A stretch of 64,000 nucleotides of DNA from Breviolum minutum Mf 1.05b.01 (Eukaryota > Sar > Dinophyceae > Suessiales > Symbiodiniaceae). The position numbers were made by a program, and so were the translations under genes. The stretch is taken from contig DF241710.1 of NCBI GenBank assembly GCA_000507305.1, positions 6,088 through 70,087 of the forward strand. Direction: 5' to 3'. Below, piece after piece: positions 24,001 through 37,006 of this stretch. Positions within the stretch are counted from its first letter, which is position 1. Each line of letters opens with the position of its first letter. The notes under the pieces were generated by a model. The model was given only the letters and a program-made list of their open reading frames with translations. It had not been told where the DNA came from and searched no databases.

Positions 24001-26728
24001 TGTTCTGATAAGGCAATGTTTCTTGAAACCAAAACTTGAACTCCCCTTCAGGTGTGACAATCTTCCCAAGAAGTACCGGGGTAAAAGCAATGGTTGGTGA
24101 GATATCGACAGTGTCATTTGGAGTGATCGGTGAATGCTCCATATCTGCTGCATCAGAGACGATCTCAAATTGATGGAATGAGAGATCCAGTGTCTGTGCT
24201 GGTGGGATTTCTTCATCTGCTTTAGTCACTTGCCCAAAAGTCCAAGGCCGAAGTCCATCGAAAGTCCAACAGTGACCAGCAGGCAATCTTTCAGCAACAA
24301 TGACAGACTCAAAGGAATCAATCACATTACACTGACGCTCAGATAGGGCAAAAGGCTCCCTGGAATAGAAGCTCCCTGTTCGAATCTCAAGACAGAAGCA
24401 CTGCTCAAATTTGAATCTGTGATGATCCAAGGTTCGCAAAATTTCATGAAGATCCAAAGCAGCAAATTGTGGAATCATACGAAGTCCATTTACGATGAGA
24501 AGCAAAGCATGATGTAGGGTGATTTGATTACCCAAAACCTGATATGCTTGCTTACGATCATTCACAACGAAATGTGTTCCATAAGATGCATGTAAAGCTA
24601 AGATTTCACTTGGATGCCAATGTCTGATTACATCCTGTTTGGGTTGATAGTAGTGTGCAAGAAAGCCTTTGGCACGAAGGGTGTGTTCATCAAAACAATG
24701 CTGAAATCCATAGGATGCCATGAATGTAGGCAAAATTGCATTACCATCATAGCATCTGCTTTGCAGTGCTTTGTCAATCGGAGTATTAAATCGCTTTCCC
24801 GGTGGCAAAAGATCATGTTTGGCTGCTAGTTAGTTTGACTTCATCTGAGAGGATGAGAGTTTCATCAGTATCAAATTCTTCATGGATGGCATCAAAGTCA
24901 AAGGGACTACAAGCCGTTCTTGGTTGCCAAAATTGAAAGGGCGAAGGAACCAAATTCTCATCAGCTATACGATAGAACAAGGCTAACCATCTTACCCTAG
25001 TGGTAGGCAAATGATCTTTACAATCAACCAGTTTGGACCATTTGGCACGATAACCTGCCCATGCAAATTGCATTAGGATTTTATGATGGTGGTCATGTGT
25101 AAGAAACCCTCCAACAGTTTCATACAGGATGATTCGTGGACGCAAAAACTTGCAAACTGCTATGCTCTCTGCTGCTGCCATACCATCTAAAGATGATAGC
25201 CCTGATCCTGCTGCTGCATTGGACCATGGTTGGCATGGTGCCGATATCGATATTGCATCTGGCTTCCATTTTGCAATTGCAGAATGCCATGTTTTTTGCG
25301 TGATGTCACCGTGAATGACACAATCATCTTGCATACCACAAAATGCATTTTGGGGCATTACCCTAGTTCCATCTAAAAGTGGAATTCCTAAAGACACTGC
25401 AAGGTTATGTGCAATTCGGATATCATATTCAATGGCAATGGATTGAACAGGAATTTGGTGACGTTCTCTGAGAAGATGTAAACCACGTGTCCAACCCGCA
25501 AAACCTCCACTAAAAAGTTCAAGCCAATGAATCCGATCTGAACCCACTTTGTGATCAACTGGCATCACAATGGTGTCTTCGCAAAGTCGAAAAATTGCAG
25601 AGTCACTCGGGAAAACTTCTTGCACACCACACAAAAAATACTTCCCATTCGCTTCAGGATTTGTCAACCTTGCGTCCCATAAAATTGAAATCTTGTCGAG
25701 ATCCATGTCATTGTTGTATGCAACCCACTGTGACAAAATCTGTGATGTGCTGCATCCCTCTGGAACCAATTGTATGGCTTCAAAATTCCCAGAACCATTT
25801 GAGGTAAGATTCTTCACAAGAATAGATGGCCTTTCGGTGATTTGACAACCAGGGGATCCCATCAAATCGTACTCCCAAAGTAGTTCATTGAACATAGATG
25901 TCATGACCCAATCCGCGCCCCAAACACTAAAGGCGACAGGTTTGCTACGTGAAAGCTTGGGCCTAAAACCTCCTGAATTAAGGGTATCTTGGGGGAATTC
26001 CCTCACCATTTGGGGTGATCTTGGCTGAGGTCGCTATTTGTTGTCCAAATCCGCCCGCACCGTAGGTGCAAAAGGGCGTGTCTTTCCGGAGGCACTAACA
26101 CAGTCAGCTTTAGCTGGGGGGGGGGTCCCTTTTTTTGCAGGTAAAATGCATGGTACGTTCATAAAACACCGTAATTTACAGCATTTTGAGGCCCCAGACA
26201 GTCTGCGGTAGTTTTTGGGGTTAGAACTTTGCAGCAAAGATTGTGACAAATAAAATGTCAAATTTAGGTGCAGTTTAGCTATTTTTGGCGATTTAACGCC
26301 TTCTTGAGTCCGGATGAGCGGTGGCAAAAATGCAGCAAAAAATGATTGATTTTTTACTTGACGAGCACGAGCTGAAAAAATGCGAAAAATTGTTCCAAAA
26401 CATCGTTTTTTTTTGCATGTTGTCTTGTCCAAACACTGTAAATACCACTGTTTTTGGTTGGTTTGCTTTGAGAACTGGAAGTGAAAACATGAAGAAAACC
26501 GTGGTATTTGCGGTACATTTAAAACCCCTTGTTGAAAAAACATCGCAAAACACAGTGTTTTCTACACGTTCGCTAAAAACACTGTAAATAGCGATGTTTT
26601 GGACGATTTTCGTCCTTGACGCTGCCAAAACGTGGTAAATACCAGTGTTTTTTCTTTTACAAGCACAAAAATCGCGCAAAATACAATGTTTTTGGACGTT
26701 TTTAACCTAAAATATTTGACCAGGAACC

Positions 26729-26759
<31 letters not shown>

Positions 26760-28955
26760 GAAGAAGAAGAAGAAGAACATATGACACCTTGTAAGCTTGG
26801 TGCGGGCGGACCCTGCCGCGGAGCGGCGTGAATACAATCCCTCCCCCCTAAAAAAACTTGTATATACATACAATCTGAATCGATCTTATACATTATATAG
26901 ATGCAGTAAAATGCTTGAAAACAACCCTATCTTCTTGATTCTTGATACCAAGCATATCCTTATCTTTACCTCCAATAGGACCAGGAAATAGACATTTAAA
27001 CAGACTCCTTGTCAAGCCTCATAAAAACCTGACAAAGGATCTGAAGTTTTTCTCACCGAAACCCTGAAGATTAACAACCGGAAAATGGATCTCAGGAAAT
27101 AGATTCCTTTTTGGAACCTATGATCTCTTGCGTTTTCATTCCTTAAATTTGTTGGGGGATGGTGGTGGGGCCCTGGTTTTAGCCTAGAAATCTGACAATC
27201 ACCTGCATCTGACCCGCCGGGTTTTCCGTGCTGCAACTTCGGAGGATTGCACTTTGGTTGAAAGGTGCATCCGGACACCTGGCGGCGAACGAACAACCAA
27301 AAAAAAAACACACACGAATCCAACAGAAACATCTGGTTGGTGGTTCAACTCACCAACCCATTTTGAAAAATATATGCTGCAACAGTCAAATTGGGTGTTC
27401 ATTCATCTTCCCCAAATGTTCGGGGATGAACATAACCAAAAAAATAGTTGAGTTGCCACTATACCTAAGAAATGATCTAATCATTATTGGATCTACACCC
27501 TCAACCTAGGATGCGGATTCCTCGTCACCACCAGATTGATTTAAATATCCATTTTTAGGCCACCGGGAATCCCAACCTAAACCTTCGGTTGGGGGTAGAT
27601 CCGAGTCAAATTAGATCATCTGCCCAAATTCCGGGGAATAAAAATTCAAAATGTTTGAAACCACCATCTACACTCCCGAAAACTAACATGTCCCCAGAAA
27701 ATTGATGGTTGGAAGATGTATTTCCTATTGAAATAGTCCCTTTTTTAGGGGACATGTTAGTTTTCCAGGGTGTATACTCTTTTGGGTTTCCACATGGTGT
27801 GGACATTTTACTGACAACTTTCATCTATATAGATAAGATGGATCAATGTTCAGCTGGTCCAGTTTGTTTTGAGGGCAGTCCAATCATTTTGAAGGATACG
27901 TATGTACCAATTTTGTATGTTCGTATAATGCATCCTCGAATTATATGTATAAGTACAGAACACTATACAGCTCCACAGTTCGAACTGTGTTTAGCGACTC
28001 GTGGATGGTAAGGGCACATCCACATCTCTTCCGTTGTTTGCGTATGACTTTTTGAAGCCAACCAGTTGGCATGGTTGGAATCTCTCGGTTCTTGCTAGGG
28101 TTTCATGCAGATATGTACATATACTATATGAACTGGCGCAGGATTTCGTGGACTTATTATCATTTAATAACTATATAAATATTCTGACTACCAGTGTCCC
28201 ATTCTCCTGAGCTGGCATTCTTCTCACAACAATCGAACTAAAAATACCAAGAGTTGAACATATTCAGAAGTTTGGATTTACCAGGTCACCACCAGTCATA
28301 CTTGGAAGCTATCATATAATATAGATGGCGCAACCCCCATGTATTGGTTTATCAATGTTTATCATATCTCCGAAAACTAAGCCACCTTTTGGGAGTGGCG
28401 ATCGCCATCTACTTCCATCTACTTTCACTACGGTGTAAATCAATAGCAATGCTCCTAGTGCTGACGCCACTAGGAAAGCATCCCAACATCAAGCATTGTG
28501 CTAAGAGAAGTAATGAAACAACCAACCCAGGCAAGTGTGTCTGGGCTGGAAAAGTTTCCAACAACTAATGCGCAAAGAAACATAGAGACACTTAAAGTTC
28601 TTCAGGATTTGTTTCTCAAAAATACAATTGAAAATAATTGAATTGAAAATAATTGCTTGCACAAACTGGCAGGTTTTCTTCATTGTTTTGTCTACCCTGG
28701 AATCTCATATTTGTAGAGGTTTCAAGGTTGAAAGCTTCAGTTTAAATTGTTGTTCCAACAGTTCCCAGCTGAAAGATACTGAAAGTGCAAAACCATCGTT
28801 GATTTGGACGTAACTGCTTGTTTTGGATCCACATTTGCGGGTAATGGCAGTCCGATTGCCAAGAGTTTTTGGGCAACCCTACTGCAACATACCCACCATC
28901 ACCACCTCACACATTCCTCGTGTTCACATCTACATCCACCGCTCTCGTGCAATTC

Positions 28956-29005
<50 letters not shown>

Positions 29006-29059
29006 CCACAACCACAACCACGACAACAACAACAACAACAACGACAACGACAACAACAA

Positions 29060-29108
<49 letters not shown>

Positions 29109-29188
29109 AACAACAACAACAACAACAAGAACAAGAACAAGAACGAGAACGAGAACGAGAACAAGAACAAGAACAAGAACAAGAACAA

Positions 29189-29262
<74 letters not shown>

Positions 29263-32200
29263 CTATCACCACCACTCCCTTCCCCAGTCCATAAAACCAT
29301 CATGTTTTCCACACAACCAACTACTGTCCACCGGCCAACAAAAGCACCTCTTCTGTTCGGATCTTGCTCCTTAACTCTTCTTTCTTCTCCTGGGTTTTGC
29401 GGTGTCGCCACATCAGCAGCTCTGCATGAGTGGCGCTGCCAGATTCACCTGCCGCTGCCAACTGCCGCTGTTCTCCCCTGAAAATCCATATATCCATGGT
29501 TGAAAGATGAAGTCCCCCTTTTTTGGATTGCCTATTTTCAGAGTTTTCCCCAGATAGCTTTAGCTATAGGGGTTCTTACTTCCAATAGGGGGGAGGGCGA
29601 CGAACCACTTTGGCGGATTGGACGTGGCACCAGAATGCCATTGCAGGNNNNNNNNNNNNNNNNNNNNNNNNNNNNNNNNNNNNNNNNNNNNNNNNNNNNN
29701 NNNNNNNNNNNNNNNNNNNNNNNNNNNNNNNNNNNNNNNNNNNNNNNNNNNNNNNNNNNNNNNNNNNNNNNNNNNNNNNNNNNNNNNNNNNNNNNNNNNN
29801 NNNNNNNNNNNNNNNNNNNNNNNNNNNNNNNNNNNNNNNNNNNNNNNNNNNNNNNNNNNNNNNNNNNNNNNNNNNNNNNNNNNNNNNNNNNNNNNNNNNN
29901 NNNNNNNNNNNNNNNNNNNNNNNNNNNNNNNNNNNTAGTGGGGGAGGGCGACGAACCACTTTGGCGGATTGGACGTGGCACCAGGGTGCCAGTGCAGGGT
30001 GCAGTGGACGTGGTGCCATTGCTGGGTGCCAGTGAAGGGTGCCATTGTAGTGCGCTATGGTTGGGGTGGAGGGTGACGACCTAACACAAAAATTGTTTTT
30101 TGCTATGTGGGGTCTATGCTGGTGTAATTTGTTTGCTAGTTTCAGGGAGTGTAATCCCTATAACACAAGGATGTGTCTCTCCCGCAAACAGCTCAAACAA
30201 TCAAGTACGAAACATAACATTGGACGATTCTCCATTTCTATGACGGGTGAACAAGAGATTCAACTTGAATCTGTACCTGGTCACTCATCAACAGGGCGAT
30301 TTCCACCACCAAAGTCAAAAAAATCTGTCTGTAATGAAATTCACCCAAACAGATCTGGATATGCTATACAATCATTTTCAAACCAGAATCAGGGTTGCTC
30401 AAACTTTCGTTCAGGTTTTACGAAGTTCTTCATTTCTAAAAACTTGTTTTTTTTAGTGACCATTTTCCGTCACGTGGGTCCCGTCACAGCGACTTTGACG
30501 TTACAGATATGTTGTCAACAGTGTGTTGTTATGATTTATCGTTGGTTCCGCGAGGTGGTTATGTTGTGGAGGCACTAAGTGCCTATTCAACTGTTCACCT
30601 TCCAAGGGCACCTCATGTTGAACCAACCCTGGAGTCGTCCAAGGACTCGACCAAAGAAATAGCAAACTTCACCAAGTCGACGATGACTTTCAAGGTAGGG
30701 AATCTTACAGTACCCTCCAGGGAACTAACTAACATATCCCACCTTGAGGAAAGGAAACTCATCTTGAAAAGTGTCTTGGGAGTGGGTATGTGATCGTTCC
30801 CAGGAGGGTAATCAACATGACAACGGAAAATCACCATTTCTAATAGGAGATACATCTTCAACTGGTTGTTTTTCCATTGTCATGTAAGTTTTCGGGGGTG
30901 TAGTCGGCTTGACTTTCAGGCTTAAGACATATCAATGACATTTTCGTGACATATGACATTTTCGTGCCCATGGCCCTTCCCATGAAGCCACCTTTCTGCT
31001 TTTTCAGCAGTTCATCAGCCATAGCTCTACTCTTGGCATCGATAGCTGGTGGGACTACCACCTGGGACAAGAAACACCACCGACTCGACATTGAAGTACC
31101 CACAGCCACCACATTGAGTCAGTAAAGAGTTATCCGACATGACATGAAGTGCCTAAAAAAAAAATCAAAGATCACATCATATATGAATGAATGATACATT
31201 AATGATTAATGTCTATACTGCATTTTACACACCCCTATTAAAGGCCCTTTTGTTTCTTGCTTGGTGCAAGAATCCTCTGATAGTCAGTCCTATGGCGTCA
31301 AGCTTGAGTTTGATCCGTTAACATCATTTTTCCCATCACCCAGGGCTCCAAACGACGGTCTCCTCCTTCTCCAAGGACTTCTCCTGGAGAAAAAAACATC
31401 GTCCGTAGGTTTAAAAAAACAACGTGGGCAAAAAATGTGGAAGAGTCAACAAATCCTGTCCTTGTGAAAAATGAGTTACTAATATTTACGTATCACTTAC
31501 CTAAAATTCAAATCGGATTCGTGTCATACCTTGATGATATTTTGGGTTGTTTCATGTACTGAGTGTCATTCACACCAGGAATACCCAGATCCAAATAATG
31601 CCCTTCAATGTTACAGCCAGTGAACCATGCTTCTTCAGATTTTGTCGTGACTTCCTGATTTTCTTTTTGTTGGATGAAAAGGTGAAAGTGTTCGCCGATG
31701 GGAATTCTTTGACAAATCTGAAACACAAAATACCCTACAAAATCCAAAGTTATTTGGATCCCCTCAAAAAATAGATCCTAAACTCCCACCAAAATATTCT
31801 CTAGGTTCTTAATAGTTCTTCAAAGAGATTAGAATCAACAATAGATACTGCAACTATAATTACATATCTAGTGTGGGGTCTAGCACACTGTCAGGGGTCT
31901 TACCGGAAACCATTCTCTCCAAAAATTCAAAAAAGCGGATACCTGTTGCGCTTGGTAGTGCATCCGATGGGTGTAGAGCGGTTGAAACCTGAATCGCTGC
32001 ACGGGAATAGTGAAGGTTTCGAACCCTTCTTGGAATCAAACACAGTGTGGCAGATTCTTTGAGAAGCAGCAGGTAGTAATACACATTTGGATGAAACTTG
32101 TTCAAACCATTTGAAGTAGGTCCCCTTGCCATTTTGTTTTTGTGAAGTTGTTAGAAGCATCTGAAGATCTCAAATTTTCTTCCTGACAACTCATCATCAT

Positions 32201-35200
32201 ATCAATTTTCATTTTTTCAAGTAAGAATCACCTACAAAACCTAACACGAAAACGCACATTTTTCCAGATTGATTTATCTTTGTGATCAACCCTTTTTTAA
32301 GGGGTGCAATGTGTTTTCCCAAAAACATACAACCCAAAACATGAGGCAAGCCAACCCCTGGAAAACTTGGGACACGATTTTTGGAATCCGTGAAACTCCC
32401 CTCCCTTTTGTGGTCCCAGGTCGTATGTAGAATATCAAGGTGAAGGTTTGGGATGTTTTTCACATCTACCCTCCCCTGAAACTAACGTAACATAGCCATG
32501 GAAAATCCACCATTTGTGATGGTATTTACCCAGGAAAAAAAGGGGATTTGTCATGGGCGATTTCTGTTAGTTTCAGGGAGGGTAAAGGCTTTACCGTTAC
32601 CCCCCGGGAAATTGAACGAATGATTCACCCTCCATTCATATCTAAAGGCCGAAAAAAGTTCACATCAATATGGGCGTGATTTTGGGTATTTGGCTGGTAA
32701 AAAAGTTCGGGTGTTACCATTGATGGAAGCAGTCCGAAAAACCACCTGCGATGTCTAAAACCCCTGTAAGTAGTGGGATAAACTATCTACTAACTGGTGA
32801 ACGCCGGATTTCTGAACCATCAACAGTATGCAATGTCATCCGGGTGCTTCCATCAAACTCGCATCTCCAGTGAATTTTTCGGAGAATTTCTGCAACTCCA
32901 AACCGGGAAATCACCAGCATCCAACAATTCTGGGATGTTGCCTCCCTTAATTGAGTAAATAAACTCTTGAATCCCAATGCTCACCCCACTAAATTTGAGT
33001 TCATATAGTGAATAACATGTTATGGTATATATATACTTCCATTTTGTTGTAACCCATTTACCACCCTAAAGATTTTCTAAGCATGTTATCCCAACTATCA
33101 TTTCTCCTTTGCCCTGTTTCCCCCGATTTGAGCTTCTCGAAACTCACTCCGCAAGCGAATGGGATCGAAGCGCAACAACAACTCCACGATGCGGCGGCCT
33201 TTTTGGTTGTTGGAAAATCCCCAATGGTTTGGTAAATAAATCATGGAAAAACTAACACATGGGAACCATGGGGATATAAACATTTCAATGATGGTTTGGT
33301 AAACAAACATGTTCACATACTTTGACTGATTACTAACAAATATTTTCTGAAAATTTATGCTTTGGTTTAGATAATTCATTTCCTGGTAAAATGGTCCCTG
33401 TTCAGGTGATATGTTAATTTTCAGGGGGGTAATAGGAAATATATTGGGCCCTACCAAAACTCTGAAGGTCAGTATGGTTCCCTGCAAAAAAATGAATGGA
33501 ATATTTACCCACTGTTAAACAGGGCTTTGGCAACCCCCAGCATATACATTCCATACATCTGAATTCATGGTCCATTTTGTCATATCTTCTTCTTTTAGCT
33601 ATATCATATATGTATGTTATCTGTTGCTTGCTCAAGCATATCTGGGTAAAGGATGTGGTACTTCACCAATTTGAATTTGTATTTTATAGGTCGTTTCTTT
33701 TGAGATCATGTTGGGAATTATTAAGGGTTCTTTTGTTTTCTTTTGCGAAAAGGCTCAAGTGATGTTCTCCATCTTTCTGACAACCCTTATACCTTTTTTC
33801 CAACAAACCACTTAAAGACCTCTCAAAACTACCAAACCATTTCTTGTATTCCACTATAATTGTCATGTAAGATTTTCAAAAAACTGCTTCTTACAATCTC
33901 CTTAAGGCCAACAAAAACGGAACGAGATAGTTGTTCATCCCAAAGAACCCCCGGGTGCAACAAAGGTCACTGATTCGCACCTTCCTCCTGAGGTGCAAGG
34001 CCTGGTTTCACGCTCCAAACGGTTTCGGAAAGATTCGGTGAGTGGAAACGAATCCGGCGGGAGAAACCAGTTGAGGTTGGTAGATTTTATCCCATTATCT
34101 ACCTAGTTGGTGGTTGAACCAACCCATTTGAAAAATATGCTCGTCAAAATGGGAATCTTCCCCAAATAGGGATGAAAATCAAAAATATTTGAAACCACCA
34201 CCTACTTACAGGGTTTCTTCCATCAACCTATGTATTAGTATAATATGCACAAACCTATCTTTACAGGGTTTCTTTTGATCCCAGGTGCTGCAGGATTTCT
34301 GAACCATCAACAGTTTGTTTCTTCGCATATGTTGGAGAGTTGAAACGCTTCCAGAAAATTTGTGTCCCCCAAATCAGGATGAATCCCATGATAGAAACTA
34401 TTAAATTATATAAATATCTCCACTCCCAGGGTGAAGCATGACTCTGTTGGCGTGGACAGACATTCTTTCCACCCTCGCTTCAGGGGGCAGATCTGGGGTT
34501 ACACAGACACATTTTCTGAAACTAGAAAAAGGTACAACAGATTCAACCCTGCGATCTTTCCTGGGGTGAAAATAAACATGTGTACAATCATGCACCGTTG
34601 CGACTGGTTTGCCAGTTGTCAAACAAAAAACAGTATGTAAATGTACAACATGTCTTTCAATGCTTTTGTTTTCATCATATCCTTTGGGGCCAAGTTGACA
34701 ACGGCCTCAAGCCAAATGCCCCCAAAAGGTCCACATAAAGTCTCACAAGGTTTCCTTTAGGCATCCTGTGTCATCTACCTATAGGTCCATAGCTTTCGCG
34801 TCAGTTTTCGAAACAACGACTCCAACAAACTTGATGGCTGAACGGTCGGTAGGGTGACGTTTTTTTTTCAGGTAGGGGGAATTGTGTTGGCAAACCTGGT
34901 TCAGGCTGGTTCCACCAGGATCACCTAAAAAAACCTTTAAAATACCACTGTTGTTGGGAGGGAAAACAAGCATCTTAAGGAGTAAGGAAACCGGATATAC
35001 TACTCCAGGTTTTTCATGGATCAAAAACATAAAAACAAAAAGGAACATACACAACTCAATGAATCAGGACTGGTATAATCATTTCAAGTCTGTACATGTA
35101 TTATATATGTATATGTACTGTAAATAATGTATATATATATACATATATATACACACTTCCAAAAAATGACATTCTTTGCTTGCCTTACAGCCCAAAATAT

Positions 35201-36924
35201 AAACCATCATCTTTCTCTTGGTTCTTCTGATGGAAGCTGTTACTTCTTGGGGGTTGTGTATGGATGTAATTACGTATTGATATCTTGACTATTATGATCA
35301 GATGGTTCCTTTTTCAACTTCAATCATCCAAGTCTGTTGTGGCTTTTGGAAATTTGAGTTCCGGGATTATGAACCAAGTGGTTCAATTTCAGGGTGGGGC
35401 CCAGCATCCTTTTTTTTTCGGGTCATCCCTCCAAGTTGGAAACTGTCCCAAGGTGGTGAAGGGAAGATGATTCAACTTCTTTTCCCAGTTTAGGATAGCT
35501 TAGGGATATTAGTGATCGTTGGAGATACCCACCTCTCTGCTATTTTTCTGCCCCGTTTCGATGCTTTCGAATGCATGGACCTATGTGAATCGGATCCATG
35601 TCACCAAAAAAAAAGGATCGCAGGATGCAATCGTGGCAGATGAATCAATGGAGTTTCCTGGTTCCCTTAATAGGTGGTAAGTACCATATAATCCCCCAAT
35701 TGGCAGTATACACCACTTATAGACCACTTATATATTGCCTATTGGGTGATTATATATCACCTACCACCTATTCAGGGAACCAGAAACAGCTATTGAATGA
35801 AGGTTTAGGTTGGGATTCCCAATCCTAAAAATGCAATGATTCTGCTGGTGACTGGCATCCTGGGTGGTAGATCGGAACTGTACGACCACTGAAACTCTCC
35901 TTAGAACCGAAGACATAAACCCCACACCCAAAGCCACCCAAAGTGAAGAAATCGGCGAAAAAGAGTTTACGTCCTCCGTCCACCATTCGATGTGCGAAGG
36001 AATACCTTTTGAAATAAGTTCCAAGGAATTAATTACACTCCAACAAACTACTATAGCCTAAAGCAATGGAAAATGGACCATTTGAAGATGTATTTCCTGC
36101 CAAGTTCGTTTACGATGAATCCGCGTAGGAAACAGAATCACCAGCCGCAGATTAACCGACAAAAGCAACATTCACTCAGCCATTTCGGAACAAGAAATAC
36201 AAGTTTAAACTCTACGTTTCCTACTAAATATTTGTCTTCCCAAAAAAGTTTTTGAGATTAACCTCTTTGGCTGAGTGAGACACATGGAAAAAAATTACAC
36301 CCTGGAAGATTAACGGCTGGAACCTACAGCCATCACCCATGAAAAGAAAGAAACATGATCTTCCAAACCTCCATGATTCTGTTGAATGTTAATCTTCAGG
36401 GGTGTAGTTTGGGTTTCACTCCCCAAATTTTTCAGCCTTTAAAACTCCACCCCCAAGACGTTTTTTTGCAGAAACTCGGACACCTGGAGCCAATGGTGTA
36501 ATGACTTCGGACGCCTGGTCCATCAGGGTGGAAAAAATCATGGCCCTCCGTTGCACCAAAACTACCTCCAACAGAAATACGAGCTTATGAAGGTTATTAG
36601 CCACCATTCTCCCTTAATAAGGCCTTAGTAAACCCTTGTTTCTGGTGAAATTCAATAGAAATAAACATGATAATGGCTGCATATTGATATCATCATCGCA
36701 GTATCACACGTGATTGTAATATGTCATATAGTATATATATATATATACGTAATCATAATTACATGTAATTGTATTATAAAGAATATATATGTCAATATAT
36801 CGATATTATGTCTTGGTAGTGGAATGTAACGGATAGACAATTGATGGGCAATGTTCCTCTCAGCCAAGAAAACTCTCCTTTACAACAAACAAGATAAACA
36901 AGTGTGCCATGGTATGCCGCTGAA

Positions 36925-36960
<36 letters not shown>

Positions 36961-36961
36961 G

Positions 36962-37006
<45 letters not shown>

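Larger units (their letters stand above)
15599..26035 (-). mobile_element. Non-LTR (LINE-type) retroelement encoding a DNA cytosine methyltransferase, endonuclease, reverse transcriptase and RNase H
   Basis: One 10.4-kb block of minus-strand coding sequence. Order: N-terminal region and C5 methyltransferase (26009 to about 24480), long uncharacterised linker, RRM-like segment (about 21970-21800), coiled coil (to 21285), duplicated NPGP segment (21066-20700), EEP endonuclease, RT, CPFC...H...C knuckle, RNase H, and a C-terminal domain ending at 15599. No LTRs and no integrase were seen, hence the LINE type. The frame is interrupted at four points, so this copy is probably inactive unless the shifts are sequencing errors or programmed. 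No poly-A tail or target-site duplication was identified, so the outer limits are those of the coding sequence. It lies in sense orientation inside a gene 2 intron (15500-27202). Confidence 0.9.
27279..29347 (-). other. Gene 2 intron
   Basis: Holds family C (27332-27440) and family A (27669-27774) fold-backs and the 300-bp compound microsatellite at 28957-29265. Nothing else recognised in 27780-28950. Confidence 0.5.

Noticed and set aside
26034..26543. 169-codon minus-strand frame upstream of the retroelement
   Set aside because: Composition is that of the AT-rich repeat region, with no domain and no continuity with the methyltransferase frame.
28804..29481. 225-codon frame with Thr and Arg runs
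   Set aside because: Translation of the CAA/CGA/GAA/CAT microsatellite; the real coding there is the minus-strand exon 29348-29448.
29500..30084. Open frames of 106-194 codons crossing the N gap
   Set aside because: The frames are open only because N codons contain no stops.
30057..30578. 173-codon plus-strand frame after the tandem repeat
   Set aside because: No start context, no domain and it lies opposite a gene 2 intron; I kept only the weak exon candidate at 30607-30694.
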